NCBI RefSeq assembly: GCF_050030965.1
Contig: NZ_CP188297.1
Span: 3,162,001 to 3,226,000 of the forward strand
Reading direction: 5' to 3'
DNA from: Glutamicibacter sp002979865
GTDB lineage: Bacteria; Actinomycetota; Actinomycetes; Actinomycetales; Micrococcaceae
DNA length: 64,000 bases
The notes under the pieces are model-generated. The model worked only from the letters and a program-made list of their open reading frames with translations. It made no database searches and was not told the origin of the DNA. Both the position numbers and the translations under genes were made by a program. Positions 1-7,791 of this stretch are shown here, piece by piece. Every line of letters begins with the position of its first letter. The stretch's first letter is position 1.

Positions 1-44
1 CGCTGCGCCAATCGCGCAAAAAAGATCAAGCAATCTTCATTGCG

Positions 45-115
45 AGGTGGGGACGGGATTCGAACCCGCGTATACGGCTTTGCAGGCCGCTGCCTCGCCT
101 CTCGGCCACCCCACC
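45..115 (-). tRNA. tRNA-Cys (anticodon GCA)
   Basis: Read on the minus strand, this folds as a 71-nt cloverleaf. The acceptor stem pairs GGTGGGG with CCCCACC, the anticodon loop is CTGCAAA (anticodon GCA) and the T-arm carries the usual GGTTCGAATCC. The 3' CCA is not encoded. It lies 54 bp downstream of tRNA-Gly on the same strand, so both may be co-transcribed. Confidence 0.95.
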
Positions 116-169
116 ATACTGACCGAAGTCAGAGTGACTAGTTTTACCTAGTCGGTGAATCTTTTTGCG

Positions 170-242
170 AGCGGACAACGAGGTTCGAACTCGCGACCTC
201 AACCTTGGCAAGGTTGCGCTCTACCAGCTGAGCTATGTCCGC
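170..242 (-). tRNA. tRNA-Gly (anticodon GCC)
   Basis: This is a 73-nt cloverleaf on the minus strand. The acceptor stem is GCGGACA/TGTCCGC, the D-arm contains AGCTCAGCTGGTAGAGC, and the anticodon loop has GCC flanked by T and A. The T-loop is GTTCGAAC. CCA is not encoded. It is the upstream member of a Gly-Cys tRNA pair. Confidence 0.95.
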
Positions 243-422
243 AAAATGTGTTGTTTTCTGAACGTTTACGTTCGCTCCAACGAGTAAAAACTCTATACGA
301 GTTTTCGCATCCCCACAAATCGAAACGCTGAGATCTGGTTCACATGGCCTAAAAACCGCGGAACTACGCGGAAAATTGATTTTTCCGTCTCGACTAGGAG
401 CGAAGCAAGCCGAGCGCATGCC

Positions 423-1277
423 ATGATCGTGTGCATGACGTCACCAAAACTGGCTATTCAAACAGACCTGGGCCGCATGTACAGCCGAAAAGTCGGCGGG
501 GAAGCGATTGTCCCATCCATCACCACAGTCATTGGCATGGACAAGCTCGACCTCTCCGGCTGGGCCGGGTACATGGCGGCCAAGTCGCTTTCCGATGATC
601 ATCGGCTGGTGCAAGCGGTGGGAGACCCGCGCCAATTGCGCTCACTCGTGCGAGATGCAGCCGGTGCGGCCGAAGCTTATCGGGATTCCGCGGCCATGCG
701 CGGGGACCGGGTGCATAACTACGCGGAGCAGCGCGCCCTGCAAGCGCTGGATCTGGAACATGACCTGGGCTCAGCCCAAGCCGCGCTCGAAGCGAATAAG
801 GAGCTGGGCTTCGCACGCCACTTCGACCAATGGTGGGAAGACTACGATGTCCGGCCCCTTGCCGCCGAGGTGACGGTTTGGAATCACAGCGTCGGCTACG
901 CCGGCACCATCGACCTGGTCGCCAAGATCGGCGGTCGAACCTGTCTCGTTGACTACAAGACCAAAAACACCGACCGCGACGGCTTCGTCAAGCGTCCTGA
1001 CGACAAGGTGATCATGCAGCTCGCGGCCGCATGCAAAGCCGAAGAGCAAGTAGTCGATGCCGAACAAGGCACGTGGGAAGAGTGGGAGCACGGGACCGAT
1101 GTCATGCTGCTCGCCGTAGCCCTGGGCGAGACCGGTGCGCGCACCTTCATGGCCCCGCCTCCAGCTTTGCCCGACTACTGGTCCAAGTTCTATGCCTTGC
1201 GCCGGAATTGGGAAGCCTCATTCAGGATCGCGCAGTCGCGTGCCTCACTGGCCGAAATCACGCCGCCAGCTCAATAA
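423..1277 (+). CDS. PD-(D/E)XK nuclease-superfamily protein
   Basis: This 284-residue protein has the order of elements typical of RecB/Cas4/phage-exonuclease-like PD-(D/E)XK nucleases. There is a PSITTV element near residue 31, RGDRVH near 93-98, a glutamate at 149, GTIDLVAK at 161-168 and LVDYKTK at 175-181 (putative catalytic Asp164, Asp177, Lys179), then a Gln in VIMQLAAA near 199. The predicted role is a metal-dependent DNA exonuclease or endonuclease; substrate and pathway are not evident. The start is uncertain: ATG 423 and ATG 435 are both possible, and the only purine-rich stretch (396-400) is rather far upstream. It stands alone between two tRNA genes on the opposite strand and def. 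Similar single-domain proteins occur in phages and in bacterial chromosomes, so a phage origin is possible but not shown. Confidence 0.75.
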   Translation: MIVCMTSPKLAIQTDLGRMYSRKVGGEAIVPSITTVIGMDKLDLSGWAGYMAAKSLSDDHRLVQAVGDPRQLRSLVRDAAGAAEAYRDSAAMRGDRVHNYAEQRALQALDLEHDLGSAQAALEANKELGFARHFDQWWEDYDVRPLAAEVTVWNHSVGYAGTIDLVAKIGGRTCLVDYKTKNTDRDGFVKRPDDKVIMQLAAACKAEEQVVDAEQGTWEEWEHGTDVMLLAVALGETGARTFMAPPPALPDYWSKFYALRRNWEASFRIAQSRASLAEITPPAQ

Positions 1278-1370
1278 AGTCGCACGCCCACCGCGTAGAC
1301 TGGAACGGTTAGCTTTCGGCATTGCGAAACCTAATACCAATGTCCACGGCAGGGAAGGTACCAGCGGATT

Positions 1371-1934
1371 ATGGCGATTTTGGGAATTCGGATCATCGGA
1401 GACCCCGTTCTACGCACCCCGGCGCAGGAGGTGACCGACTTTGGCCCGGAGCTCCAGAAGCTCGTCGAAGACATGGACCAGACGATGGAAAACGTCACAG
1501 GTGCAGGACTTGCCGCACCGCAGGTCGGTGTTTCCCTGCGCGTCTTCACCTACCAAATTGGCGAAAAACGCGGACATATCGTGAATCCGGTGCTGGAGCT
1601 CAGCGAGGATTACCAGGAAGACCAGGTGGAGGGCTGCCTGTCCATCCCGGGCATTGCAGCACCAGTTCGGCGCCGGCGCTACGTCAGGGCCACCGGCTTC
1701 GATAAGCTCGGCAACCCGGTAGAACTCGAAGGCGCCGACATGCTCGCCCGCTGCTTCCAGCACGAAACCGATCACCTGGACGGCATCCTGTTCCTGGACC
1801 GGCTGGCACCAGAAGAAAAGAAAGCGGCGTGGCGCACCTTGCGGGCCAACAACTACTCGCAGACCGCTAACGCCACCGTAAAGAAACGTTCCGGAGCCCT
1901 CGGCTCCAGCTTTGGCGCAGGATTGGGGTTCTAA
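1371..1934 (+). CDS. def: Peptide deformylase
   Basis: This metalloenzyme removes the formyl group from the N-terminal methionine of nascent proteins. All three signature motifs are present: GAGLAAPQVGV (residues 44-54), EGCLSIPG with the metal-binding Cys (about 84-91) and QHETDHLDG with the two metal-binding His (about 126-134). The length of 187 residues is normal. It is followed after 3 nt by fmt, which adds the same formyl group, so the pair is functionally and transcriptionally linked. A -10-like TAGACT at 1296-1301 would give a leader of about 60 nt. The ATG at 1371 fits the family's short N-terminus. Confidence 0.97.
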   Translation: MAILGIRIIGDPVLRTPAQEVTDFGPELQKLVEDMDQTMENVTGAGLAAPQVGVSLRVFTYQIGEKRGHIVNPVLELSEDYQEDQVEGCLSIPGIAAPVRRRRYVRATGFDKLGNPVELEGADMLARCFQHETDHLDGILFLDRLAPEEKKAAWRTLRANNYSQTANATVKKRSGALGSSFGAGLGF

Positions 1935-1937
1935 ATC

Positions 1938-2870
1938 ATGCGTATTTTATTCGCCGGCACACCACAGGTCGCCGTCACTTCCCTGGATTACCTGCACGAG
2001 GCCGGTTTTGAAATTGCCGCAGTGCTCACCCGTCCCGATGCCCCGTTGGGACGCAAACGCGTGCTGACCCCATCGCCGGTTGCCGCTCGCGCCGCAGAGC
2101 TTGGCCTGCCGATCATCAAGGCTGCCAAGATCACCGAAGAAACTACCGCCGAACTTGCGGCCTTGGACCTTGAAGCCGCGGCCATCGTCGCCTATGGAGG
2201 GCTAGTGCCGGAGGCGGCATTGGCAGTTCCCACCTATGGCTGGATCAACCTGCACTTCTCCTTGCTGCCGCACTGGCGGGGTGCCGCTCCGGTGCAGCAT
2301 TCCATTATCAACGGCGATGACATCACCGGTGCAGTCACCTTCCAGCTGGAAACCGGACTGGACACAGGTCCGGTATTCGGACAGGTCACCGAGAGAATTG
2401 CTGAACTTGACACCGCAGGCATCATGCTCGAACGGCTCAGCCGGTCCGGCTCGAACCTGCTGGTGCAGACCTTGCAAGCTCTGGATTCCGGGCAGGCCAT
2501 TGCCATTCCGCAGTCCGGATCGCACACCTACGCACCGAAGATTACCGACGTGGATGCGGAGCTGGACTTCACCCGGACCGCCACGGAGATCCGTCGGCGC
2601 GCCCACGGAACCACCCCGTCCCCGGGCGCCTGGGTCAAGGCCGAAGACAAGCGCTTCAAATTCGGTCCACTGCGTGAGCACCGCGAGATCGCCGACCTTG
2701 CGCCAGGCGAAGTGCGCATCGAGCCAGGCAAGCAGCCGAAGGTATACATCGGCACCGCCACCTGGGCCCTGCAGCCCACCGAAATCCAGCCTCCGGGCAA
2801 GAAAATGATGAACGCCAGCGACTGGGCACGTGGAGTGCTCACCCAGGGAACGAAAGTGAGCTTCGCATGA
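1938..2870 (+). CDS. fmt: Methionyl-tRNA formyltransferase
   Basis: This enzyme formylates Met-tRNAfMet using 10-formyl-tetrahydrofolate. The 310-residue protein starts MRILFAGTPQVA, the typical Rossmann-like N-terminus. It has the formyl-transfer signature LHFSLLPHWRGAAPVQ near residues 105-120, including the catalytic Asn-His-Asp-type region and INGDD, followed by a C-terminal OB-like domain. It lies 3 nt after def and overlaps rsmB by 4 nt (ATGA), so def-fmt-rsmB is probably one translation-coupled operon. Confidence 0.97.
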   Translation: MRILFAGTPQVAVTSLDYLHEAGFEIAAVLTRPDAPLGRKRVLTPSPVAARAAELGLPIIKAAKITEETTAELAALDLEAAAIVAYGGLVPEAALAVPTYGWINLHFSLLPHWRGAAPVQHSIINGDDITGAVTFQLETGLDTGPVFGQVTERIAELDTAGIMLERLSRSGSNLLVQTLQALDSGQAIAIPQSGSHTYAPKITDVDAELDFTRTATEIRRRAHGTTPSPGAWVKAEDKRFKFGPLREHREIADLAPGEVRIEPGKQPKVYIGTATWALQPTEIQPPGKKMMNASDWARGVLTQGTKVSFA

Positions 2871-4390
2871 GCGGACAGGAACCACGCGGCGGATACCGCG
2901 ACAATGAACGCCGCAATGAGCAGGGCCGTACCCGCAACCGCGGCCAGGCCGGCCCGCGCAAGTATTCGGCATCCGCACCCGGCCAGCGAAAGCGCGCGGC
3001 CGACCCGGCACGCCTGGTAGCTTTCAAGACCCTGCGTGAGGTATCCGGCGCGGATGCCTACGCCAACCTGGTGCTGCCGAAGGTGATCCGCGAATACCAG
3101 CTTGACCGCCGCGACGCGGGCTTCGCCACCGAACTGGCCTACGGGGCACTGCGCGGACAGGGGTTCTACGACGCGATCCTGACCACCCTGGTTGACCGTC
3201 CGCTGGCCGAGCTGGATCCGGCCATCCTCGATGCGCTGCGCCTGGGCGCCCACCAGCTGCTGGCCATGCGTGTGCCCAAGCACGCCGCCCTGGATGAAAC
3301 CGTGTCGCTGGCTCGTGCGCAGATCGGCGCCGGCCCGTCCGGCCTGATCAACGCCGTACTGCGGCGCGTTTCTGCCAAGGAAGCCGATGAGTGGACTGAG
3401 CTGCTGGGCAATGCTGCCGCTTCGGAGTCCGAGCGGCTGGCCATCGAGCACTCGCACCCGGATTGGATTGTCCGTGCCTTGCGCGGCGCGCTGATTTCCC
3501 ATGGCCGCGACGCCAGCGAACTCGAAGCCCTGCTGGAGGCGGATAACCTGGCGCCGCTGGTGAACCTGGTGTCCCTGCCAGGGCTGGGCGATCTGTCCGG
3601 CGCCCTGGAATCCGGGGCGGAACCGGGCACCTTGCTGGCTGATTCGGCCACCTACAAGCACGGCGACGTCTCGCGTGTGCCAGGTGTCAAGGAAGGCACC
3701 GTGCGTGTCCAGGATGCCGGCAGCCAGGTCATGGCCCGCGCCCTGGCTACTATCGAATTGCCCGAAGCCGGCGAGGACCGCTACTGGCTGGATCTTTGCG
3801 CAGGTCCAGGCGGAAAGGCGGCGCTGCTCGCAGCGATCGCCGTGCAGCGCGACGCCCGCCTGACTGCCAACGAGCCAACACCGCACCGCGCTCGCCTGGT
3901 CGAGAACTCGTTGGCTGCGGTGCCGCATGACTACTGGATGGTCACCGGTGACGACGGACGCAGCTTCGGCGGTCTGGACTATGCAGGGGACTACGACCGC
4001 ATCATGGTCGATGCCCCTTGCTCCGGCTTGGGCGCATTGCGCCGCCGCCCGGAATCGCGTTGGCGCAAAGCCCCGCGCGACATTCCGGAACTGACCAAGT
4101 TGCAAGGCGAGCTGCTCGCTGCAGCCTTCAACGCGGTCCGCGTCGGCGGCGTCATCGGCTTCGTCACCTGTTCGCCGCATCAGGCCGAAACCCGCCTGGT
4201 TGTGGAAGACTTCTTGAAGCACCACGAAAACGCGGCACTGCTGGATACCAGCGCCGCGGTTTCCTCGGTGATGTATCAGGACGCGCCATCGGCAGGCCAT
4301 GCACTGGGCGATGGGAGCACCGTGCAGCTGTGGCCGCACGTGCACGGCACCGACGCCATGTTCATGGCAATCCTGACCAAAAAAGCCTAG
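2867..4390 (+). CDS. rsmB: 16S rRNA (cytosine-967-C5)-methyltransferase RsmB/Fmu/Sun family
   Basis: The protein has 507 residues. After a basic, low-complexity N-terminal extension of about 45 residues comes a NusB-like RNA-binding domain (starting near ARLVAFKTLREV) and then a class I SAM methyltransferase. The SAM motif is LCAGPGGKAALLA. Two cysteine motifs of the RNA m5C enzymes are present: DAPCSGLGALRRRPESRW and VTCSPH, which hold the structural and nucleophilic cysteines. It overlaps fmt by ATGA and is followed by rpe after 28 nt. The Arg/Gly-rich N-terminal tail is longer than in E. coli RsmB but common in actinobacteria. Confidence 0.93.
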   Translation: MSGQEPRGGYRDNERRNEQGRTRNRGQAGPRKYSASAPGQRKRAADPARLVAFKTLREVSGADAYANLVLPKVIREYQLDRRDAGFATELAYGALRGQGFYDAILTTLVDRPLAELDPAILDALRLGAHQLLAMRVPKHAALDETVSLARAQIGAGPSGLINAVLRRVSAKEADEWTELLGNAAASESERLAIEHSHPDWIVRALRGALISHGRDASELEALLEADNLAPLVNLVSLPGLGDLSGALESGAEPGTLLADSATYKHGDVSRVPGVKEGTVRVQDAGSQVMARALATIELPEAGEDRYWLDLCAGPGGKAALLAAIAVQRDARLTANEPTPHRARLVENSLAAVPHDYWMVTGDDGRSFGGLDYAGDYDRIMVDAPCSGLGALRRRPESRWRKAPRDIPELTKLQGELLAAAFNAVRVGGVIGFVTCSPHQAETRLVVEDFLKHHENAALLDTSAAVSSVMYQDAPSAGHALGDGSTVQLWPHVHGTDAMFMAILTKKA

Positions 4391-4418
4391 CCAAGCCCGA
4401 GTATTCCAAGGAGCATCC

Positions 4419-5081
4419 ATGCGTAATGCGCGGATCAACCCGTCGATCCTGTCCGCCGATTTTGCGAACCTCGCTAGCGAGCTGGACCGCATCCACACTG
4501 CCGACGCGGTCCACGTGGATGTCATGGACAACCATTTCGTTCCCAATCTGACCTTGGGCTTGCCCGTGGTTGATGCGCTGCACAAGGTCAGCAAGCTGCC
4601 GATCGATGTGCACCTGATGATTGAGAACGCGGATCGCTGGGCCCCGGAATACGCGCAGCTCGGCGTGGATTCGGTAACTTTCCACGCCGAGGCTTCGGCA
4701 GCTCCTGTCCGCTTGGCTCGTGAATTGCGTTCCGCCGGGTCCAGGGCCGCCATGGCCTTGCGCCCGGCCACGCCGATCGAACCCTACCTGGACATGCTCG
4801 GCGAGCTGGACATGGTTCTGCTGATGACCGTGGAACCAGGTTTCGGCGGCCAGAAGTTCCTGGATCTGGTCCTTCCCAAGATCAAGCGTGCCCGGGCTGC
4901 CATTGACGGCAGCGGCAAGCCGATTGCGCTGCAGGTTGACGGCGGCATTTCACGCGACACGATCCTGCGCGCCGCCGACGCCGGTGCGGATGTCTTCGTC
5001 GCCGGTTCCGCGGTGTACTCGGCCCAGGAGCCATCGGTGGAAATCGATGTATTACGCAATCTTGCGCTGGGCGGTCACTAG
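4419..5081 (+). CDS. rpe: Ribulose-phosphate 3-epimerase
   Basis: This enzyme interconverts ribulose-5-phosphate and xylulose-5-phosphate in the pentose phosphate pathway. Ribulose-5-phosphate is also the substrate of RibB, encoded in the next operon. The 220-residue TIM barrel has INPSILSADF at the N-terminus, VHVDVMDNHFVPNLT (catalytic Asp and metal His), HLMI, the phosphate-binding EPGFGGQKF loop and QVDGGIS. CCAAGGAGCATCC before the ATG is a strong ribosome binding site. It is likely the last gene of the def-fmt-rsmB-rpe unit. Confidence 0.96.
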   Translation: MRNARINPSILSADFANLASELDRIHTADAVHVDVMDNHFVPNLTLGLPVVDALHKVSKLPIDVHLMIENADRWAPEYAQLGVDSVTFHAEASAAPVRLARELRSAGSRAAMALRPATPIEPYLDMLGELDMVLLMTVEPGFGGQKFLDLVLPKIKRARAAIDGSGKPIALQVDGGISRDTILRAADAGADVFVAGSAVYSAQEPSVEIDVLRNLALGGH

Positions 5082-5124
5082 CGGCGCACAAAGTGTGTCA
5101 GAATAAACTCAGTAAACACGAATA

Positions 5125-5258
5125 CGTGCTCCGGGGTCGGTGAAAGTCCGAACCGGCGGTGATAGTCCGCGACCCGCAACCAAAGCCACAAGCTGAGGGA
5201 ACGGTTGAACTGGTGAAATTCCGGTACCGACAGTTAAAGTCTGGATGGGAGAAGCACG
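5125..5258 (+). promoter_or_regulatory. FMN riboswitch (RFN element)
   Basis: The segment carries the conserved RFN aptamer core: GGGGTCGGTGAAAGTCCGAA, ACCGGCGGTGATAGTCC, CGACCCG, an AACTGGTGAAATTCCGGTACC hairpin arm and ACAGTTAAAGTCTGGATGG. It closes with GAAGCACG, which pairs back to CGTGCTCC at the 5' end. Such elements bind flavin mononucleotide and switch off riboflavin genes. About 115 nt separate the aptamer from pnuX and would hold the expression platform; no U-run terminator is visible there, so control of translation initiation is plausible. Confidence 0.95.
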
Positions 5259-5372
5259 AATTTGATATGCCTACTGGTACTGCCGATAGCCCGCACCGGG
5301 TCTATCTCCTAAAGCAGAGCCACAGGCCCATCAAATGCACACCCCCGGAGCCGCCGCTTCGAGAAGGGTGGA

Positions 5373-6077
5373 ATGATGGATTTCCTGCGGTGGCTCATTG
5401 AAGCTTTCAACTCACAAATTGCGATCGGCTCGTCGGCACTTTTGGTGCGCGAAGTCGTAGGCAATATCTTCGGCCTGGCCAGCGCCGTGGGCGGCATGCG
5501 CCGCAAAGTCTGGGCCTGGCCTATCGGAATCGTCGGCAACCTGTTGCTGCTGACGGTGTTCCTGGGCAGCATTTTCGATACCGGATACACTGCCAACCTC
5601 TGGGGCCAAGCCGGCCGGCAGATCATGTTCATCGCCGTCTCGGTCTTCGGCTGGTACCGCTGGAAGCAGGCCAAGAACGGCACCGGTAGCGCCGTCACCC
5701 CTGAATGGGCTTCCAACAAGGCTCGCCTGGGCCTGATCGCCGTGCTGATCCTCGGCACTCTCGCAGTGACACCGATCTTCCGCCTCCTCGGCTCCTATGA
5801 ACCTGTCTGGGCTGATGCATGGACCTTCGTTGGCTCGATGCTCGCCACGTACGGCATGGCCAAGGGCTGGGTCGAATTCTGGCTGATCTGGGTCGCCGTC
5901 GACGCCGTAGGCGTGCCGCTGCTGTTCTCCGCCGGCTACTACGCCAGCGCGTTCATGTACCTGTTCTACGGGGCATTCACCCTGGTCGGCTTCTTCGTCT
6001 GGGCCAAGTCCAAGCGCGACGCGAAACCCCAGATTGAAACCGAAATGCTCGATCCAACCATCTCGCGCCAACGCTGA
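5373..6077 (+). CDS. pnuX: PnuC-family riboflavin transporter (PnuX/RibM type)
   Basis: This is a 234-residue integral membrane protein with about seven hydrophobic segments. It has the PnuC-type signature in which a glycine/tryptophan-rich loop (VWAWPIGIVGNLLLL, about residues 47-61) repeats later as WVEFWLIWVAVDAVGVPLLF. PnuC proteins import vitamins by facilitated diffusion. The position directly behind an FMN riboswitch and in front of ribD identifies riboflavin as the likely substrate, as for actinobacterial PnuX/RibM. The start is ATG 5373 (ATGATG) after GAGAAGGG. It is the first gene of the pnuX-ribD-ribE-ribBA-ribH operon. Confidence 0.92.
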   Translation: MMDFLRWLIEAFNSQIAIGSSALLVREVVGNIFGLASAVGGMRRKVWAWPIGIVGNLLLLTVFLGSIFDTGYTANLWGQAGRQIMFIAVSVFGWYRWKQAKNGTGSAVTPEWASNKARLGLIAVLILGTLAVTPIFRLLGSYEPVWADAWTFVGSMLATYGMAKGWVEFWLIWVAVDAVGVPLLFSAGYYASAFMYLFYGAFTLVGFFVWAKSKRDAKPQIETEMLDPTISRQR

Positions 6078-6092
6078 AAGGGGAGCAGCACC

Positions 6093-7133
6093 ATGATTAC
6101 GACCCAGCAGCTCGACGCCGCATTGCGCACCGCGCTGGAAACCGCCGGACGCGGCCACCGCGGGGCCAACCCGCTGGTCGGCGCCTGCGTCCTGGATGCC
6201 GAGGGAAATATCATCGCCACCGGTTTTCATATCGGGGCGGGGCATCCGCACGCCGAGGTCGACGCACTGCGGCGCCTGGGCAAGATGCCTCCTGCCAAGG
6301 CCCGCGAACTGACGATGGTAGTGACCCTCGAACCGTGCAACCACACCGGTCGCACAGGTCCCTGTGCCCGAGCCATCGTGGAAGCCGGCATCGGGCAGGT
6401 GTACTACGCAGTCTCGGATAACACCGCCGCCAGCGGAGGTGCCGACTACCTGCGCAGCCACGGAACCCAAGCCACCCAGCTGGAGGATTTCTCCGCGGCG
6501 AAGCAGCTGAACCACCGCTGGTTCATCGCCAAGGCCGAAGGCCGACCGTTCATCACGGTGAAAATTGCCCAGTCGCTCGACGGCCGGATCAACGCACCGG
6601 ATGGCACGAGCCAATGGATCACCTCCGAGGCCTCGCGCAACCACGCGCACACCCTGCGCTCCCGCGTGGATGGCATCCTGGTCGGCACGAACACGGCGAT
6701 CATCGACAATCCGCGGCTGACCGCCCGCACTCCCGAGGGGCAGCTGCATGAACGCCAGCCCTTCCGCCTGGTCATGGGCGAACGCGATTTGCCAGCAGAT
6801 CTGGCACTCGCCCAGGGAAGCGATTGGTCGCAGATCCGCAGCCACGACGTGCAAGAGGCCATCGCCCGGGCTAACGAGTTGGGCCTGGCCCACCTGCTGA
6901 TTGAAGGTGGCGCCACGGTCGCCTCGGCCTTCATCGCAGCAGATCTGGCCGACGAAATCTACTGCTACCAAGCACCAGTGCTGATCGGCGCAGGCAGCTC
7001 ATCGGTCAACATGCCAAGCACCACCACACTCAGTGACGCGCAGCGTTTCCGGCTGGATTCGGCCAGCAACGAATCGTTGACCCGGCTGGGCGATGATATT
7101 GCCCTGCATCTAGAACCGTTGCCCCGCGCCTAA
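6093..7133 (+). CDS. ribD: Bifunctional diaminohydroxyphosphoribosylaminopyrimidine deaminase / 5-amino-6-(5-phosphoribosylamino)uracil reductase
   Basis: This protein carries the second and third steps of the GTP branch of riboflavin synthesis. The N-terminal deaminase half (residues 1-145) has the zinc motifs HPHAEVDAL and PCNHTGRTGPCARA; Gly replaces the more usual Pro in the second motif. The C-terminal NADPH-dependent reductase half starts near FITVKIAQSLDGRI and includes GTNTAIIDNPRLTAR and LIEGGATVASAF. Its length of 346 residues is normal. It follows pnuX after 15 nt with AAAGGGGAGCAGCACC as ribosome binding site. Confidence 0.96.
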   Translation: MITTQQLDAALRTALETAGRGHRGANPLVGACVLDAEGNIIATGFHIGAGHPHAEVDALRRLGKMPPAKARELTMVVTLEPCNHTGRTGPCARAIVEAGIGQVYYAVSDNTAASGGADYLRSHGTQATQLEDFSAAKQLNHRWFIAKAEGRPFITVKIAQSLDGRINAPDGTSQWITSEASRNHAHTLRSRVDGILVGTNTAIIDNPRLTARTPEGQLHERQPFRLVMGERDLPADLALAQGSDWSQIRSHDVQEAIARANELGLAHLLIEGGATVASAFIAADLADEIYCYQAPVLIGAGSSSVNMPSTTTLSDAQRFRLDSASNESLTRLGDDIALHLEPLPRA

Positions 7134-7167
7134 GCGCCAGCAACCCCAAACTTTTCAAGGAGTAATC

Positions 7168-7791
7168 ATGTTCACCGGAATTGTCACCGGCCAGGGAGTC
7201 ATAGAAGGCATCGAGACCTTCAGCGGCAAGGATCTGGCAGTACTGACCCTGCGTGCCCCGGGCCACACCGAAAACCTGGGCCTTGGCGGTTCTCTTGCCG
7301 TCAACGGGGTCTGCCTGACCGCCACCGAGCTGGAAGGCGACACGCTCAGCGTCGACGTCATGGGCGAAACCCTGCGCCGCACCACCATCGGCGCCTTGAA
7401 AACCGGCGACCAGGTCAACCTCGAACGCTGCACCCCCGCCGGAGGCCGGCTCGATGGGCATGTGGTGCAGGGCCACGTAGACACCGTCGGCGAGGTGCTG
7501 GCCCGCGAAGACCACGGCCAGTGGACCACCTTCCGCATTGGAATCGACGCTGCTTACGCGCCGCTGACCGCGGAAAAGGGTTCCATTGCGCTGGACGGCA
7601 TCTCGCTGACCATTACCGCAGTCTCCCCGGCAACGAATTCCGGTGGGCACTGGGTCGAGGTCGGCATCATTCCGATCACCCTCGCCGAGACCACCATGGG
7701 CACCCGCCAAGTGGGCGAGAAGATCAATATCGAGGTCGACGTGCTCGCCAAGTACGTGGCACGCCTGAATGAATTCGGTGGCCAGCAGTAA
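7168..7791 (+). CDS. ribE: Riboflavin synthase (alpha chain)
   Basis: The enzyme dismutates two 6,7-dimethyl-8-ribityllumazine molecules to riboflavin. The 207-residue protein consists of two similar lumazine-binding beta-barrels. The first starts at MFTGIVTGQGVIE and the second near LDGHVVQGHVDTVGEV. Each has the expected SLAVNGVCLT / SIALDGISLT signature. TAATG joins it to ribBA (stop and start overlap by 1 nt). A strong AAGGAG site precedes the ATG at 7168. Confidence 0.97.
   Translation: MFTGIVTGQGVIEGIETFSGKDLAVLTLRAPGHTENLGLGGSLAVNGVCLTATELEGDTLSVDVMGETLRRTTIGALKTGDQVNLERCTPAGGRLDGHVVQGHVDTVGEVLAREDHGQWTTFRIGIDAAYAPLTAEKGSIALDGISLTITAVSPATNSGGHWVEVGIIPITLAETTMGTRQVGEKINIEVDVLAKYVARLNEFGGQQ

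Noticed and set aside
2528..4771. A 747-codon open frame antisense to fmt, rsmB and rpe
   Set aside because: It crosses three well-supported genes and reads as low-complexity antisense translation.
5159..5401. An 80-codon plus-strand frame over the riboflavin leader
   Set aside because: It lies inside the FMN aptamer and expression platform; the sequence conservation there is explained by RNA structure.
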